Below, in pieces: positions 21,501-32,664 of a stretch of 64,000 nucleotides of DNA. The stretch is from Triops longicaudatus. Lineage: Eukaryota; Arthropoda; Branchiopoda; Notostraca; Triopsidae. A model generated the notes under the pieces. The model was not told the DNA's origin and did no database searches. It saw only the letters and a list, made by a program, of their open reading frames with translations. The stretch spans positions 1 to 64,000 of the forward strand of contig JAGQDJ010000239.1 in NCBI GenBank assembly GCA_022885665.1, in the 5' to 3' direction. Position 1 is the first letter of the stretch. The number at the start of each line of letters is the position of its first letter. Made by a program: the position numbers and the translations under genes.

Positions 21501-24500
21501 TATTTATCCAGTATTATTGTTTTTCTCTTGACAGTTTTTTCTGTGACTATTTCAGATATCGATGTCGACTTAGGCACCTTGGTCCAATCGTTAAATAGGA
21601 ACAAATCATTGCGAACCGTGTATTTAGGGAAGAATTTACACAATCTGAAAGCAAAGTACGCCTCCGTAGTCATGGAATCTTTCGTCCAGGTTTTTCAGGT
21701 TCGTATAAATAAAAAGTATATAGTGTATAATTTAAGTAAGTTCTCTTGGCATACATTTTTACAATTGATTTGAATCAATGCGCTTCTTTATTAAAATGCG
21801 TGGCTGTAATAGAATTATGGCTTTCAATGTAGAATTTCTTTTTGTGTGGATTATGTGTTTTGATTATTCTCAGTCTTAAAACAGGTACGGTCGAATTCGT
21901 AATCAATGCTTACATATAATGTAGTTAGGAAAGAAATTCAATCTAAATTATGTACGAACTAACGAAAACACCCCAATTTTACGGACGTTAACTTTTTTTA
22001 ACGTTTTGAAAATTTACCTTTTTGGATTTTTATCGGTCTTTAGATGATATTTGCGAAGTTTATTCTGTTAAGGATTCAGTGTAACTTGCGACTGAAAGTC
22101 GATGTATTTGTCCGTAATATTGCGGTTTTGAAATAGAGTAATGTTTGCGTTGCTATTTTCAGTAACTGTAGTTTGACTTTTTTGTTTCTTATCTTCTAAT
22201 AAATCAATAGGACTCGGAATGTGTCATAGAGGCTTTGCATTTACCAGACAGCAAGTTGAAAGTGGAGCTGTACAATTTTATTAATGCGCTTGGGAGTAAT
22301 CACTGCTTAGAATACATTGACATCAGGTAGAAGTTCTTTCAAAGTTAACTGCGGATCACATTTGTACTTCATAACTCATATTTTTGGTACTTTTCCTATG
22401 GGGAAAAAATCAATCTTTAGTGGAAATCTGATTGGCGACCAAGGAATGCGATTGCTCACCAAAGCCTTACAGTTGAACCGTACACTCAAAACAATATCAC
22501 TTGACAGAAATAATGTCACGCTGCAAGGTCTCACGGATTTAGCTTACGGATTAGAAACGTAAGTTGTGGGGGGAAAATCCACTTTTGTTTGCCCAAGCCA
22601 GTGCTGGTAAATGTCTTTTATTTTAGAAACCGTACATTACGACATATCCCTTATCCTGCTCATGACATGACAGCTAGTTTAAAACTTGCACCGGAGAAAA
22701 CGGAAGCTAACTGGCGAAAGATTGAAGAATTACTGCAAAGAAACGTCACTCCTCGTCCAACTACAGAACTTTCGGGATCGAAATGGCAGCAAGTTAGTTT
22801 TCCGTTATTTCAGGAAGTGACAAAGGAATTACTTTTAATCTTTCTTTTCTTAGGCGTTTTTGAATAGTACGACCAATCACGAGTTAAATCGATTGTCCGT
22901 ACAAGTGTTGGATCATTTACGTGAAAGTAAAGATTGCGAGGATAGTTCGAAAAGGGAGAATGTTAACCTAGCGCTTGACATTATTCACACCAAAGAAGTA
23001 ACATTCGCGTTTTTTTACTTACATATTTAAAAATAGTATCTTTGATTCTTTCTTCGTCTTTCGCAGCTCTTGAGTTCTTTACTTCATACAGTCCAAGACA
23101 AAAGTCTCAAAGCTAAAGCAGTGACTGAGAAATTAGATACAGTGACGTCCGATTTGGACATTTTAGTCTCATCCCACCTCCAGGTACGTAATAGTATGAA
23201 ACAAATATCTAATACTGAATTTAACTGAGGATGGTCTTGTAGGAGGTGGCCAGTAGTTTAGCAGAATGTGCTGAAGTCAAATGCACTGGTGTTTATCAGA
23301 AACCGGGCATGTTAGAACAGCTAAAAAACGTTTTACACAAAAAACTAGTCCTTCCGAAAGATTTCTTACGTCGTGTTCTTGTATCAGGCGCAGGAGCGCA
23401 AATCTCAGATAAACTAAGGTATAAAATATAGTGAAAAACTTGATTACATTTCTTATTTTTTTTTCTAATATCACGTTCGTCGTTTTCTCATAAATCTTTA
23501 TTTATTTATTTTAAATTAAGTACTTCACTTAGTTAATTTATTTGTCCTGTTGTTAGTGAACTCTCCTTCGCTGCGGCATCAGCGGTTCACGAATGTGTCG
23601 TTGCGGACGTCCTAAAAGACTTATCCAGCACAAGCAAGAACTTAGTAAGAACAAAACTAAATAGGCCTTTGTTCGTATTGTAATTATTGCGTCCGTCATT
23701 AGCTCCTCCCAGATAACAAAAGAAATTATGCAGCGAGAACAAAATTACCGACGCCCTTATTGGATGTCGGCCGACGGTCATCGTCTTCTGACGGCAGCAA
23801 CGTAGTATCAGAAGCCACGCCTGTGGTAAGTAAAAAAAAAGTTTCTGGACACTTGTTCATTTTTCTTAATTTTCTAGTTTGTTTTATTTATTTAATGTTA
23901 ATTTTTTTACAGGTGAGTCCTGAACTGTCGATAAAGCATCTGGAAAACGCTTTACCTAAAGTTCGTCCGCTATTAGTGACGCAGTATGAAAGCTTGGAAT
24001 CTATGCCTGGAACACTTTCGGAAGAAGCTGGAACCATTTCTTGGCAAGAAGGTGCGTAAAGTGACATGAAATCCTTTTGACCTCGCAACAAGGTTGGACT
24101 TGGTATACTGTCGCATACCTTGATGGCTTCATGGCAGTCAAAGAAAGACTTCTGTGAAATGAATTTTACGTGTTTTTTTTTTTTTTTTTTTTTTAACTCT
24201 ATCATTGTATTTTATTTGGTGTATTTTTCCCCCAAGTAGATCAGGGCGAATCAGAATGCGGGGATGATCTTACGGAAGGTGACGAAAAAAGCTCAGCTCT
24301 TTCGTCCTCTCCGAGCAAACGCGTAGCGAAAGAGGGAGTAATTCCTTTAAAGCACCTAGGCTTGCTCCGCCCTCGTCGTCCCAAGACCCGTATGCCATCT
24401 AGAAGCGCGCTGCGGGCACCAGATTTTGTAATAGGCGGGTCTACGACGCTCAACGAGTCGGAAGAGAGCTTAGATTTGGAACCTAGTCAAGATTTGGATT

Positions 24501-25447
24501 CATTTTTTCAGCCCAATACCGACAGCAGCTGTGGAGGTTCCTTGGCCAGTATTGCCAGTGGCTGCTTTTCTCTCAGTTCGCCTTTGCAAGAAGAGAAAAT
24601 CGTCAACAATTCGGCCGATAATAGTCCAGCCCATAAACCCAGTACTGGGATGCCGCTCGTTCTTGCCGAACGGCAGTCTACTTCTTTACCGCGCACAGTC
24701 GCTGGTCTGAAAGAAGAATTTGTCAGTAAGAAAAGTACTAGCTCCACTACCACGGAGCAGAAGAACGTAAAGAGACAAAGCGATGTGTGGTTGGATAGTA
24801 CAAGCAGCACGGCGACAACTGCTACCACATTTACCGAGGAGAAGAAAGAGTCGCCCCGCTTGGGCGTTGGTGCTCTTTCAAACTTCTTTATGCGAGGGGG
24901 AAAAGAAAAAGTGGTTTCTCCCGGAGTCAGCCGGAGAGGGTCATTTAAAGTGAATAAGGAAACCGGTATGAACACAGGAAAAGTCGCTAATTCCACGGCA
25001 GCTACTACGGATTCGGAATCTGGGTCGGAAGTGTCGCCCGTGGCGGTTCCTGACACCGAAGACGCTTCTGCTGCTCATGAACCAGGTCAGGTTTCCAATC
25101 CTTTGGGAAATGCATTTAAGTTCACCTTTTTCTGTACATAACATATATTATACTTTATAGAACCGGCACTCCCGCCACGCCCGGGGACTGCGAAACCGAA
25201 ACCTCCTCCGGTTCTACGTCCAAAACCAAGACCGACTTCTGTACTCGGAACGGGTAATCACTTAGTTACTTTCGTGGATGTCATAATCATTATTTTTTTT
25301 GCGTTATAAGGCTTACGAACTGGAGATGGGAGTGGCTTAAAGCTACGAACAAACAGTAATGGAGAAACTGTGGAAGAAGGGAATGGTCCTGTTCAGTCAA
25401 GTACTCCAGTTGTGGAGCCGAAAGTGTCAGAAGAGTCTTTTGCGTAA
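18564..25447 (+). CDS. CARMIL: CARMIL (capping protein, Arp2/3 and myosin-I linker; LRRC16 family)
   Basis: Twenty-five exons: 18564-18588, 18852-18949, 19017-19067, 19134-19324, 19416-19587, 19945-20018, 20113-20277, 20363-20457, 20521-20708, 20805-20858, 20920-21101, 21344-21495, 21556-21698, 22211-22326, 22421-22558, 22627-22792, 22854-22997, 23067-23183, 23243-23418, 23557-23644, 23703-23825, 23913-24051, 24237-25085, 25161-25253, 25311-25447. The total is 3876 nt (1291 aa; human CARMIL1 is 1371). An N-terminal PH-like domain contains GFSRQYACMCDYFALPYRDE. About sixteen leucine-rich repeats follow (LDLSHNLIEDKG, LNLSGNNLKDD), then a helical linker. The capping-protein interaction motif LKHLGLLRPRRPKTRMP is at residues 970-986, and a Pro-rich tail ends the protein. 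The family strips capping protein from actin barbed ends at the leading edge. Confidence 0.93.
24172..24194. repeat. Poly(T) tract in CARMIL intron
   Basis: About 23 consecutive T just upstream of the acceptor for the exon starting at 24237. It may act as an extended polypyrimidine tract. Confidence 0.8.
24347..24397 (+). other. CPI motif of CARMIL
   Basis: LKHLGLLRPRRPKTRMP fits the family pattern L-x-H-x-(T/G)-x-x-R-P-(K/R)-x6-P exactly. In vertebrate CARMILs this segment binds actin capping protein and lowers its barbed-end affinity allosterically. Every invariant position is present, so the binding function is probably kept. Confidence 0.85.
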
Positions 25448-26583
25448 GGAGAGATGAGGAGTGAAGGAAAATGATGAAAGCAAAGAAAGTGGAATGGTAT
25501 GGTTGATGGCAAAATTATGACTGTTTTGTTTCTCTATTGATTGATGGTTAGTTGTGTGTAATGTCAACTAGACCATTAGATCTCTTTTGTTTTTAGGTTG
25601 TTTATCTTTTGACTGGCAGTCTTCCGTCTTATTGTTTCTTGCCTTTCCTTTCTTTTCAAAATTTTCAAACTGTGTAATCTTAAAGTATACCCCTGCGTTT
25701 ATACATAGTTCTTAACATTCACATTCCAGGTCTTTTTCGCTTGGGTTCTCCTTTTGTATTAAAGCTAAATACATGCATTTATTTGATTTGTTTTGAAACG
25801 CTATAACCAAAGGGCTGGGCTAAATTACAGGGAGTTTAATGGCCGTCCCCGTAGTTCACAAAACTGTCCCCTCCTGTAGATACAAAAGAGATTATTGTAA
25901 CATTTATTGTTTTGTTACGTCAGCATGTTCAAGAAATCTGTGAAAAGTAGGGTACCAACTTGAACTACACCTTCTCATCAGTAATTTTGATGCACACAAA
26001 AATTCTTTAAAAGATTTTATTTTTGCGTAATGCGATTTTTTTAGGCAACGTGACTATTTGGTTGTTAACGATCTCAAGTAAGACAATGAAATAAATTGGC
26101 GGGACCAATCTGTAGTAAAATATTTCAAAATATTTTTACTTTTTATTCATTGTATGCTGTTGACAAAATTTGAAATTGTCTGACTTATGTTTTATTTTGT
26201 TTTCAACAAATAAAACATAAGAACGAAGGAGCAGTAGATAAAAAGATAAGAACTACACAGAAAGTTGTTCGAATTTTCTAAGGTTTTTATGTGACTTTCA
26301 GGGGCGTTTGGAGTAAGTTTTCCACGTTCTTTGATTTTTGAAAACTTTTAGTAATTTTAGCGATATTGTTGTTTATTCAGTTTAAAGAGTTTCTTGAAGC
26401 TCTTTCGAATATTTATTATCTTTATTTCGCAAGTATTACTTGTAAACCCTGATAAAGACAGTCAAAACTTTCTCTCATGAATAACGTAAACAGATCACTT
26501 ATGTATTGGCTGAAAAATTTTGCATCACTTTGAAAAGTATCACACACAAAATTTACTCTTTATTTTCACGCACACAAACGGAA
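25448..26583. other. Convergent 3' region between CARMIL and EXO1
   Basis: The genes converge tail to tail here. The sequence is AT-rich with several AATAAA-like signals on both strands and a TTTTATTTTGTTTTC / AACAAATAAAACATAAG inverted repeat near 26190-26221. No additional gene is seen. Confidence 0.5.
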
Positions 26584-29334
26584 TCAATTGTTTAACGTAT
26601 AAGCACTCCGATGGAAGGCAAACATGTCTTTTAGGTTTAATTGTCGTTTAACACTTTTCCCGATTGCTTTACTCTGCTCACCTGACAAGGTCTTCGTACA
26701 ACTCTTCTTTTCGTCACTTTGCTTCTGCGTTGGTGGAGGCGTTAACTGATGAAAACAAGAATAAAAATTACCATAAGGCATTATTTTACACAACAATGTA
26801 AACTCACCATTTCCACTGCGGAGCTAACACTTGGGTCTATTTTAGTTTCACTAGCGAAACTCGTCACCTCTGTTGTAATATTTTCAGTTACGCTTCTTGA
26901 AGTGATGCTTGATTTTCGTACAACAGGCTTAAAGGGTTGCCGTGTGGAAGACGACACCGGAATCATATAAAGTTCTTTAGATTTCAGAAAACCGAATTGA
27001 TTTTTCAAATCCCTTAGGCTAGATTTCTTCTCTTCCTTCATGTTCATAGTTTCTGTAATGCAGATGTCAAGTTCTGTACCTTCGACTATCTTCCCTTCCT
27101 CTTTCACAGCTTCTTCTTCTAATATTTCTTCACCAATTCCTTAAAGTAATGAATACGATTTTTAAAAAAGAAAAAAAAAACGAAGGAAAACAAGCTAGAA
27201 AATTGAGTTTTCCCGACTCTATGGAACTCATTTTTCCGACCAATTTACCTGAGTCACCACTGCATTTATCGAGCAATTCATAGTTTGCTGCGCAGAACAC
27301 TGTCGGCTGATCACAAATACTAATCTCATTTAACCATTCTGTGCTTTTTGACGTATGGCTTTCAGACTTCTTTACAAAATACCTACAAAATAGCTTGAGA
27401 CAAAAAGTTCCGTGTGAAGAAACTCAATGATTTACGGGCTAACAACCACACAGCTGGCTTCTTCTTCTTCCACTGTCTGGTGGAGCGGTTTGGCGAAAGG
27501 ATTGCAGCTCTTTCTGGGCGTCAGGATCGTTGCAGTTCCGCTGTTTTCTGAAGCAGAGCGCCGTTTAAGAACAGGGGACTTGCTTGCTTCCAAATACTGG
27601 CTACAGAGTTCCGAAACGTTCAATTCCACATTGCCAATCTCTTCCAATACTTGAGAAACCAAAACTTATTCATACAACTTATTTAAGTCACTTTCACTTT
27701 CTATTACCTTCTTCCCGTTTTCGCTTGAACACCTTCGTAGTTTCTGTTAAACTGACGTTTACCACTTTCATAACAGACTTGTCCACACTTGTGCGTTTTA
27801 AAGGTGACAACTCTATTAATGGAGAAGGCTTGTGATAAGATTTGGCCCAAATGCTTGAATGAAGAGTATTTGGTTTCACTGGCATCTATTAAATTAGTTT
27901 ATATTTATTTTTTGTTTATAGAAGTTTTTCGGTGACTTACTTGACGATCTGGATGGAAATCATCCATCCTTTGCAGAGTATTCACGTCCAAGTTGCCTAG
28001 GGCGAGCTGAAAGGCAGTTACAGGGTCCAAAAGCGTTCCTGCATAAGGCATCTCTTCGACAGTAACACCAGGCGGATACGCAGTTAAGGGAACTAACTCT
28101 CTTTGAAGTGGGTCGTAAACTAACTGATACAAAAACGTGTTGTCTGCTTCAATAAATGCTTGTATATAAGCTGACGTGACTTCTAGTTGAGGCATTTTGA
28201 GGTAGGACGGAATTTTCGGCAGTACCTGTGCGAATTAATTCAGAAATAATTGCAGACAAACAAAAGCAATAAAAACAAATATCGTAAAACAGGTCAATTT
28301 TGATAATAAAAGGAAACGAGTTACGAATTTTCGCTTTTACCTGATAAAGATTAGGGTTGGTGATACTGCAGAAAAATTTAAATGCTTTTCCAAGGCCAAT
28401 GCCCGGCAACGAGGGCAAGTAATCGCACCCAGACATGATACACATGCGTCGGAACTTTTCTGGAGTGAACTTTTGGGCTTGGCCTTGCAATGAAAGGCCT
28501 AGTTTGGATTGCTCTACGAAACAACCTCCTCCTGCTAAGTCCATTTTGAACAAAACCTGAAAAATGAGGGAATTCATCAGAACTTCTCTCGCTAAATCTG
28601 CTTTCTTGACAAAAGAAATAGAAACTGTACTTTAGTGCATCCAAAGGCTAAAAGATCAGAATCTTCCGTAATTACTAAGTCGGCAATGCCTCGTAGGTTT
28701 AAATAGGCGAGTTGGGCATCCGCTTCGTAAGGAGCAACAATACATTCTACATTACAAGCTCGACACGCTTTAATCAAATCGAGAGCCATGGCTGACGTAA
28801 CATCAACACATCTTTGGAAGCATTCTCGAGCCTCTTTAAGTTTTCCTTCTCTGAGATATTCTTTTGCTTTTGCACGATTCCGTGAACGGTTCCTAGAAGG
28901 GGGCACAAATGATCATTTGGAACTGCCTGATTACTTATTAAGGAACATGTACACTTACTCTCGGCGTTTTAACTCTGTGGAAGCTTTGGAAGGTAATCTT
29001 TGGCCGTCAAAGACGAGAATTGGTGTAATACCATGGGAAAGGAGCATCTTCACGTATTTCATACAATAGGTAACGTACCTACAGATAGTTTAATTAGTGC
29101 TTGAAACACGAAGACTGTGAAGGAGAACTTGAAAATGAAGTGAAAATTTTAAAGATTCTTTAAGGATACGTACTGGTCGGTTTTTTCGCCCTTGGCGAGC
29201 TTTTCAGCGCAAGCAAAGGCTCCTTTGTGCAGCCATACGTATGCATCTACAGCTGCCACACAGCCTTTGAACTCCCTAACATGTGCTGAACGGGTTGATT
29301 TCTTCAAAAAGGGCAGTAAACCTTGAATTCCCAT
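26584..29334 (-). CDS. EXO1: Exonuclease 1 (5'-3' flap nuclease family)
   Basis: Ten exons in transcription order: 29334-29174, 29078-28959, 28892-28631, 28556-28341, 28225-27941, 27885-27708, 27649-27436, 27382-27249, 27139-26808, 26745-26584. The total is 2064 nt (687 aa; human 846). The N-terminus MGIQGLLPFLKKSTR is diagnostic. Metal-binding acidic residues are at D30, D78, E150, D152, D171, D173 and D226 (GCDYLPSLPGIGLGKAF with the helix-hairpin-helix). The family degrades 5' ends in mismatch repair and end resection. The C-terminal half diverges, as usual, and ends with a Q-x-x-L-x-x-M-F segment (QLNLKDMF) like a PCNA-binding box. It is divergent from PRIM2. Confidence 0.95.
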
Positions 29335-29767
29335 AGTTTCTGGATAAAACTACACCAATTTCACAGCAAAAGAACCTTCCAAGTGCTCCACAAAGGATTA
29401 AACATGGGTCTTATCCCGCTACTTCTACATCACAACACAGACGGTATTCACAAACCAACAACCGCTCCATTTTCTTTTGCTATTTTCTGTATACGGGTAT
29501 TATAAGAACGCGTCCTTCGGGAAACAAGCCCCTCCTTCAATCGTGAAGCCAGCCTACTTTGCTGAAATTCCCGCCAAGTTTACTGAAACCGCGGCTTAGA
29601 AGCCAAAGCAAGGCCTGAAATCCGCGGCATGGAGCAAAAAGCAAATATTTCGTTGCTGTGGAAACGGGTTCTTATCGACTTCATTTACAACATTTCGCGC
29701 CAAAAGTACGTTTCGACACAACAAGAGCTAAATTTGCCCTGCAAAATTTGTTTTCCTAGTTTTATCG
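29335..29767. promoter_or_regulatory. Divergent EXO1 / PRIM2 promoter with E2F-type sites
   Basis: Only 433 bp separate the two start codons. TTTCGCGCCAAAA (29693-29705) is a textbook palindromic E2F/DP site. TTCCCGCCAA (29568-29577) is a second one in reverse. TATCGATG (29763-29770) overlaps the PRIM2 ATG. E2F control of replication genes at G1/S is established in animals. Its action here is inferred from sequence. Confidence 0.65.
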
Positions 29768-32080
29768 ATGGAATTTTCACCGAAAACTCGTCCGCTTCGT
29801 CAGCGTAGGACACGTTTACTTAAATTAGAAGGTATTCCACAGTACTTGGAAGGCCCTAGCTTACAATTTTACTTGAAACCTCCCTCGGAGAACATTTCTC
29901 TCCAGGAATTTGAAAAGCTTGCAACTGACCGGCTTGCAGGTAGTTCTCTTGTATTTTTTTTTTCTTTCGTGTTGGACGTCTATTAAAGTAGCCTTGTAGT
30001 GCTTCGATCTGTGGAACGGATAAATTTGGGCAAAAACGCGAAATTTTCCAAAGAATGGACCGATGCCTTTCGGGCGGATTTGAGAAAACAGAAACTGGAA
30101 CATTTTATCAACCTAGTAAGCTCATTCTGCTGTCAAATTTATCTCAGCTAAGCTATCAGATATATCCAATTAATCTTACTGTTATGTTAATTTCTTTTAG
30201 CATCGAAGTACCAGCACTGAAGAGCAACAGGAAAATTTGATGAAAGCGCGTCGCCAGGATTATTTGTCACATTTTTTGCTTCGATTGGGCCTTTGCCGTA
30301 CAGAAGATCTTCGTCGCTGGTTTATAACGCATGAAACAGATCTCTTTCGCTTCCGGTTCAGTTTAGAATCTTCCGAAGGCATTCGCGATTTCCTGAAGGC
30401 GAATAACTTGGATTTCAATATTGTAAACTCAAAATTTCTTTTAGGAGTAAGGTTCAAAGAAACTAAATATGTCTTTGTGAAGGTTCCTGACAAAGAGAAA
30501 GTCAAACTCTGTAGTTTTCTAACAGCTGCCTCGCCTGTCCTTTCAGCCGCTCGCTTGGATACCACTAACCTCTACAAAATCCGTTTTACGCAAGCATTGG
30601 ACTTGGTTCGTACCCGTCGCGTATATGTTCACAAAGGATTCGCATATGTTCCTGATTTTGAGCTTGGATCAATTGTTGGATCGGCCTTCCGTGCCCACAT
30701 GTCACATGTTCTTGCCGTAAATCAACCGTTTTTCTAATTTCCGTCTTCGTATTCTCGTATTGGGTAGTCTTCGCTACAATAGAAGTCAATAAGCTACATC
30801 ACGGCCGACTCCCGTTTGTCGGACTTCAAAGACTTTTTGAAACCCGTTTCTTATAATAACTTTACAATATTCTAATTTTCGTTTCGTTTTATTTTTGCAG
30901 TTAACTGCAAGGGCATTGCCGCAATTAGACGAGGACGAACGTCTGAAACGTGTTTTACAAGACTTCGACAAATGTTACACCGGCCAGGACACGCAAACCT
31001 TCTTGAAAAATGATGATAAGAGCGTTATCTCCGCTGCTATGATTGACGGAGTAATTTCAAACAGCAATCCTATACATTGTCAAGAGACGCTAATTTTCTA
31101 TCGCTTTAGCTTTCCAAAACGTCTTTCCCACTGTGTATGAAGCAACTGCACGATTGTTTAAAGGCCCAACACCATCTACGTCATGGTGGGCGTATGCAAT
31201 ACGGTCTCTTTATTAAAGGAATCGGCGTTCCTTTGGAAGAATCGCTGCGGTTCTGGCGAGGAGAATTCACTAAAGCTATGGAACCCGACAAAGTAATCTA
31301 AAAACTAAACAACTGTCACCAATAATGATAAATTTCTACACTGGTATGACTGCCCCTAGGCGGCGCAGTGTTCAATATCTGTTATTAATGTTAATCATTC
31401 TTTAGTTTGAGAAAGAGCACGCGTACAACATTCGACACAACTATGGCAAAGAGGGAAAACACGTGAACTACACGCCTTATGCGTGTATGAAGATCATTAA
31501 CGGCAACGTAGGACCGGGCGATCAACACGGCTGCCCTTATCGGCACATGGATACAAACGTCTTAGCTGAAAAGCTTTTAGCTTCCAATATTACTCGCCCT
31601 GGAGCTGTCAAAGTAAATACTTGCCGCCTTTCTATCGGTCTCTTATTTTTCTATGTTGATTTGTTTTCTTTTGCTTTTCTGTTTCCTTGTAGGAAATCTT
31701 AGAACTGGCAAAAGGTGGCCATTACCAGATTGCTTGTCAACGATATTTTGAAGAAACGCACGGTCAACCCTTACAAGGCGGACTGTACCATCCCAATCAG
31801 TACTTCCAAGAAAGCCAGAAATTGAGGTCCAGTGGAGTGAAACAGGAACCACGTAAGAGCTTTTCTCAGTAGCGTTTACATGTTTTATGGAATTAGCGTA
31901 TTTTCTTAATTTTTTTCTTGATTCCGTATAACAGGAACACCTGTATCTGAACTGAAAACGGTACGGGCTGTAATGCGAATACCAACCACATCCCAAGCCA
32001 GTTCCTCAGAATCGGGGAACGTCATGGAAATAGATGACAGCGAAATGGATGGTTATGATTTTTCAACTTTGGATGCATAG
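29768..32080 (+). CDS. PRIM2: DNA primase large subunit
   Basis: Eight exons: 29768-29939, 30000-30115, 30201-30716, 30901-31050, 31110-31292, 31406-31612, 31693-31852, 31935-32080. The total is 1650 nt (549 aa; human 509). The four cysteines of the C-terminal 4Fe-4S domain are visible: C327 (SFPLCMKQLH), C406 (YTPYACMKII), C422 (DQHGCPYRH) and C463 (YQIACQRYF). LRHGGRMQYGLFIKGIGV and YNIRHNYGKEGK are near-identical to the family consensus. It forms the primase heterodimer with PRIM1 inside DNA polymerase alpha and makes RNA-DNA primers. The second exon needs the TTGTAG acceptor at 29999; the upstream AG gives a stop. A 36-nt in-frame stretch at about 30450-30485 has splice-like ends but reads through. 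Confidence 0.95.
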
Positions 32081-32664
32081 TAGAAGTAAAGAGAAGCCAC
32101 AATTGAAAATACACCCTTGTTTTACGTATGATAATAATCTCGGCATTTATTGAAGCCAAGTATGTTTCACGATTAACTTTTTTTGCTTGGTTGAGATTTT
32201 GTAAACCTACCGGCCTCTTTTCTCTTCATTTTGAAAACCATGGGATTTAGCATTTTTGTCGATGATTGCATGGCAATCAACGGCGATTAAGTACTGCAGC
32301 CCTTTCGTGTTGCAGTAAATGATTAACAAATAAAAGAGTTTGTCTAGCTATCACTGTTCAAAATAGGATTGCTGAATAAGTGACCCAGGCCGAAGGAACG
32401 GGGAAGCGTTAGATCTCACCAATAACAGGCTTTCAGAATATAAGCGTCCAATGGTTGTTCGTTTTTTTTTTAATTCTATGTTTTCGTTGGTTTGCAAAAA
32501 GAGGCAAGAGCCTTTACACCACAAACCGAAACCCAAGAAAATAACCTACAAAGGGAATCTGTTTAGTTCGGTGAAGTAATTTTCTGTAAATATTTTTAAA
32601 GTTATAATTACGCGCGCAGCTGGTCACAACCCAATAGTTGATTCATTTTTCTTCAACAAAGAAT
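32081..32664. other. Convergent 3' region between PRIM2 and SLC7
   Basis: The two genes end here tail to tail. AATAAA near 32329 on the + strand would serve PRIM2. No other gene is seen. Confidence 0.5.

Noticed and set aside
24508..25056. 182-codon minus-strand ORF
   Set aside because: It is the antisense shadow of the large CARMIL exon carrying the capping-protein motif.
29991..29999. Upstream acceptor AAAGTAG for PRIM2 exon 2
   Set aside because: Using it gives an immediate stop (GCC TTG TAG in phase). The next AG (TTGTAG) restores the frame.
30450..30485. Possible 36-nt intron in PRIM2 exon 3 (GTAAGG to GTGAAG)
   Set aside because: It is far shorter than any other intron here and the sequence reads in frame, so I kept it as coding.
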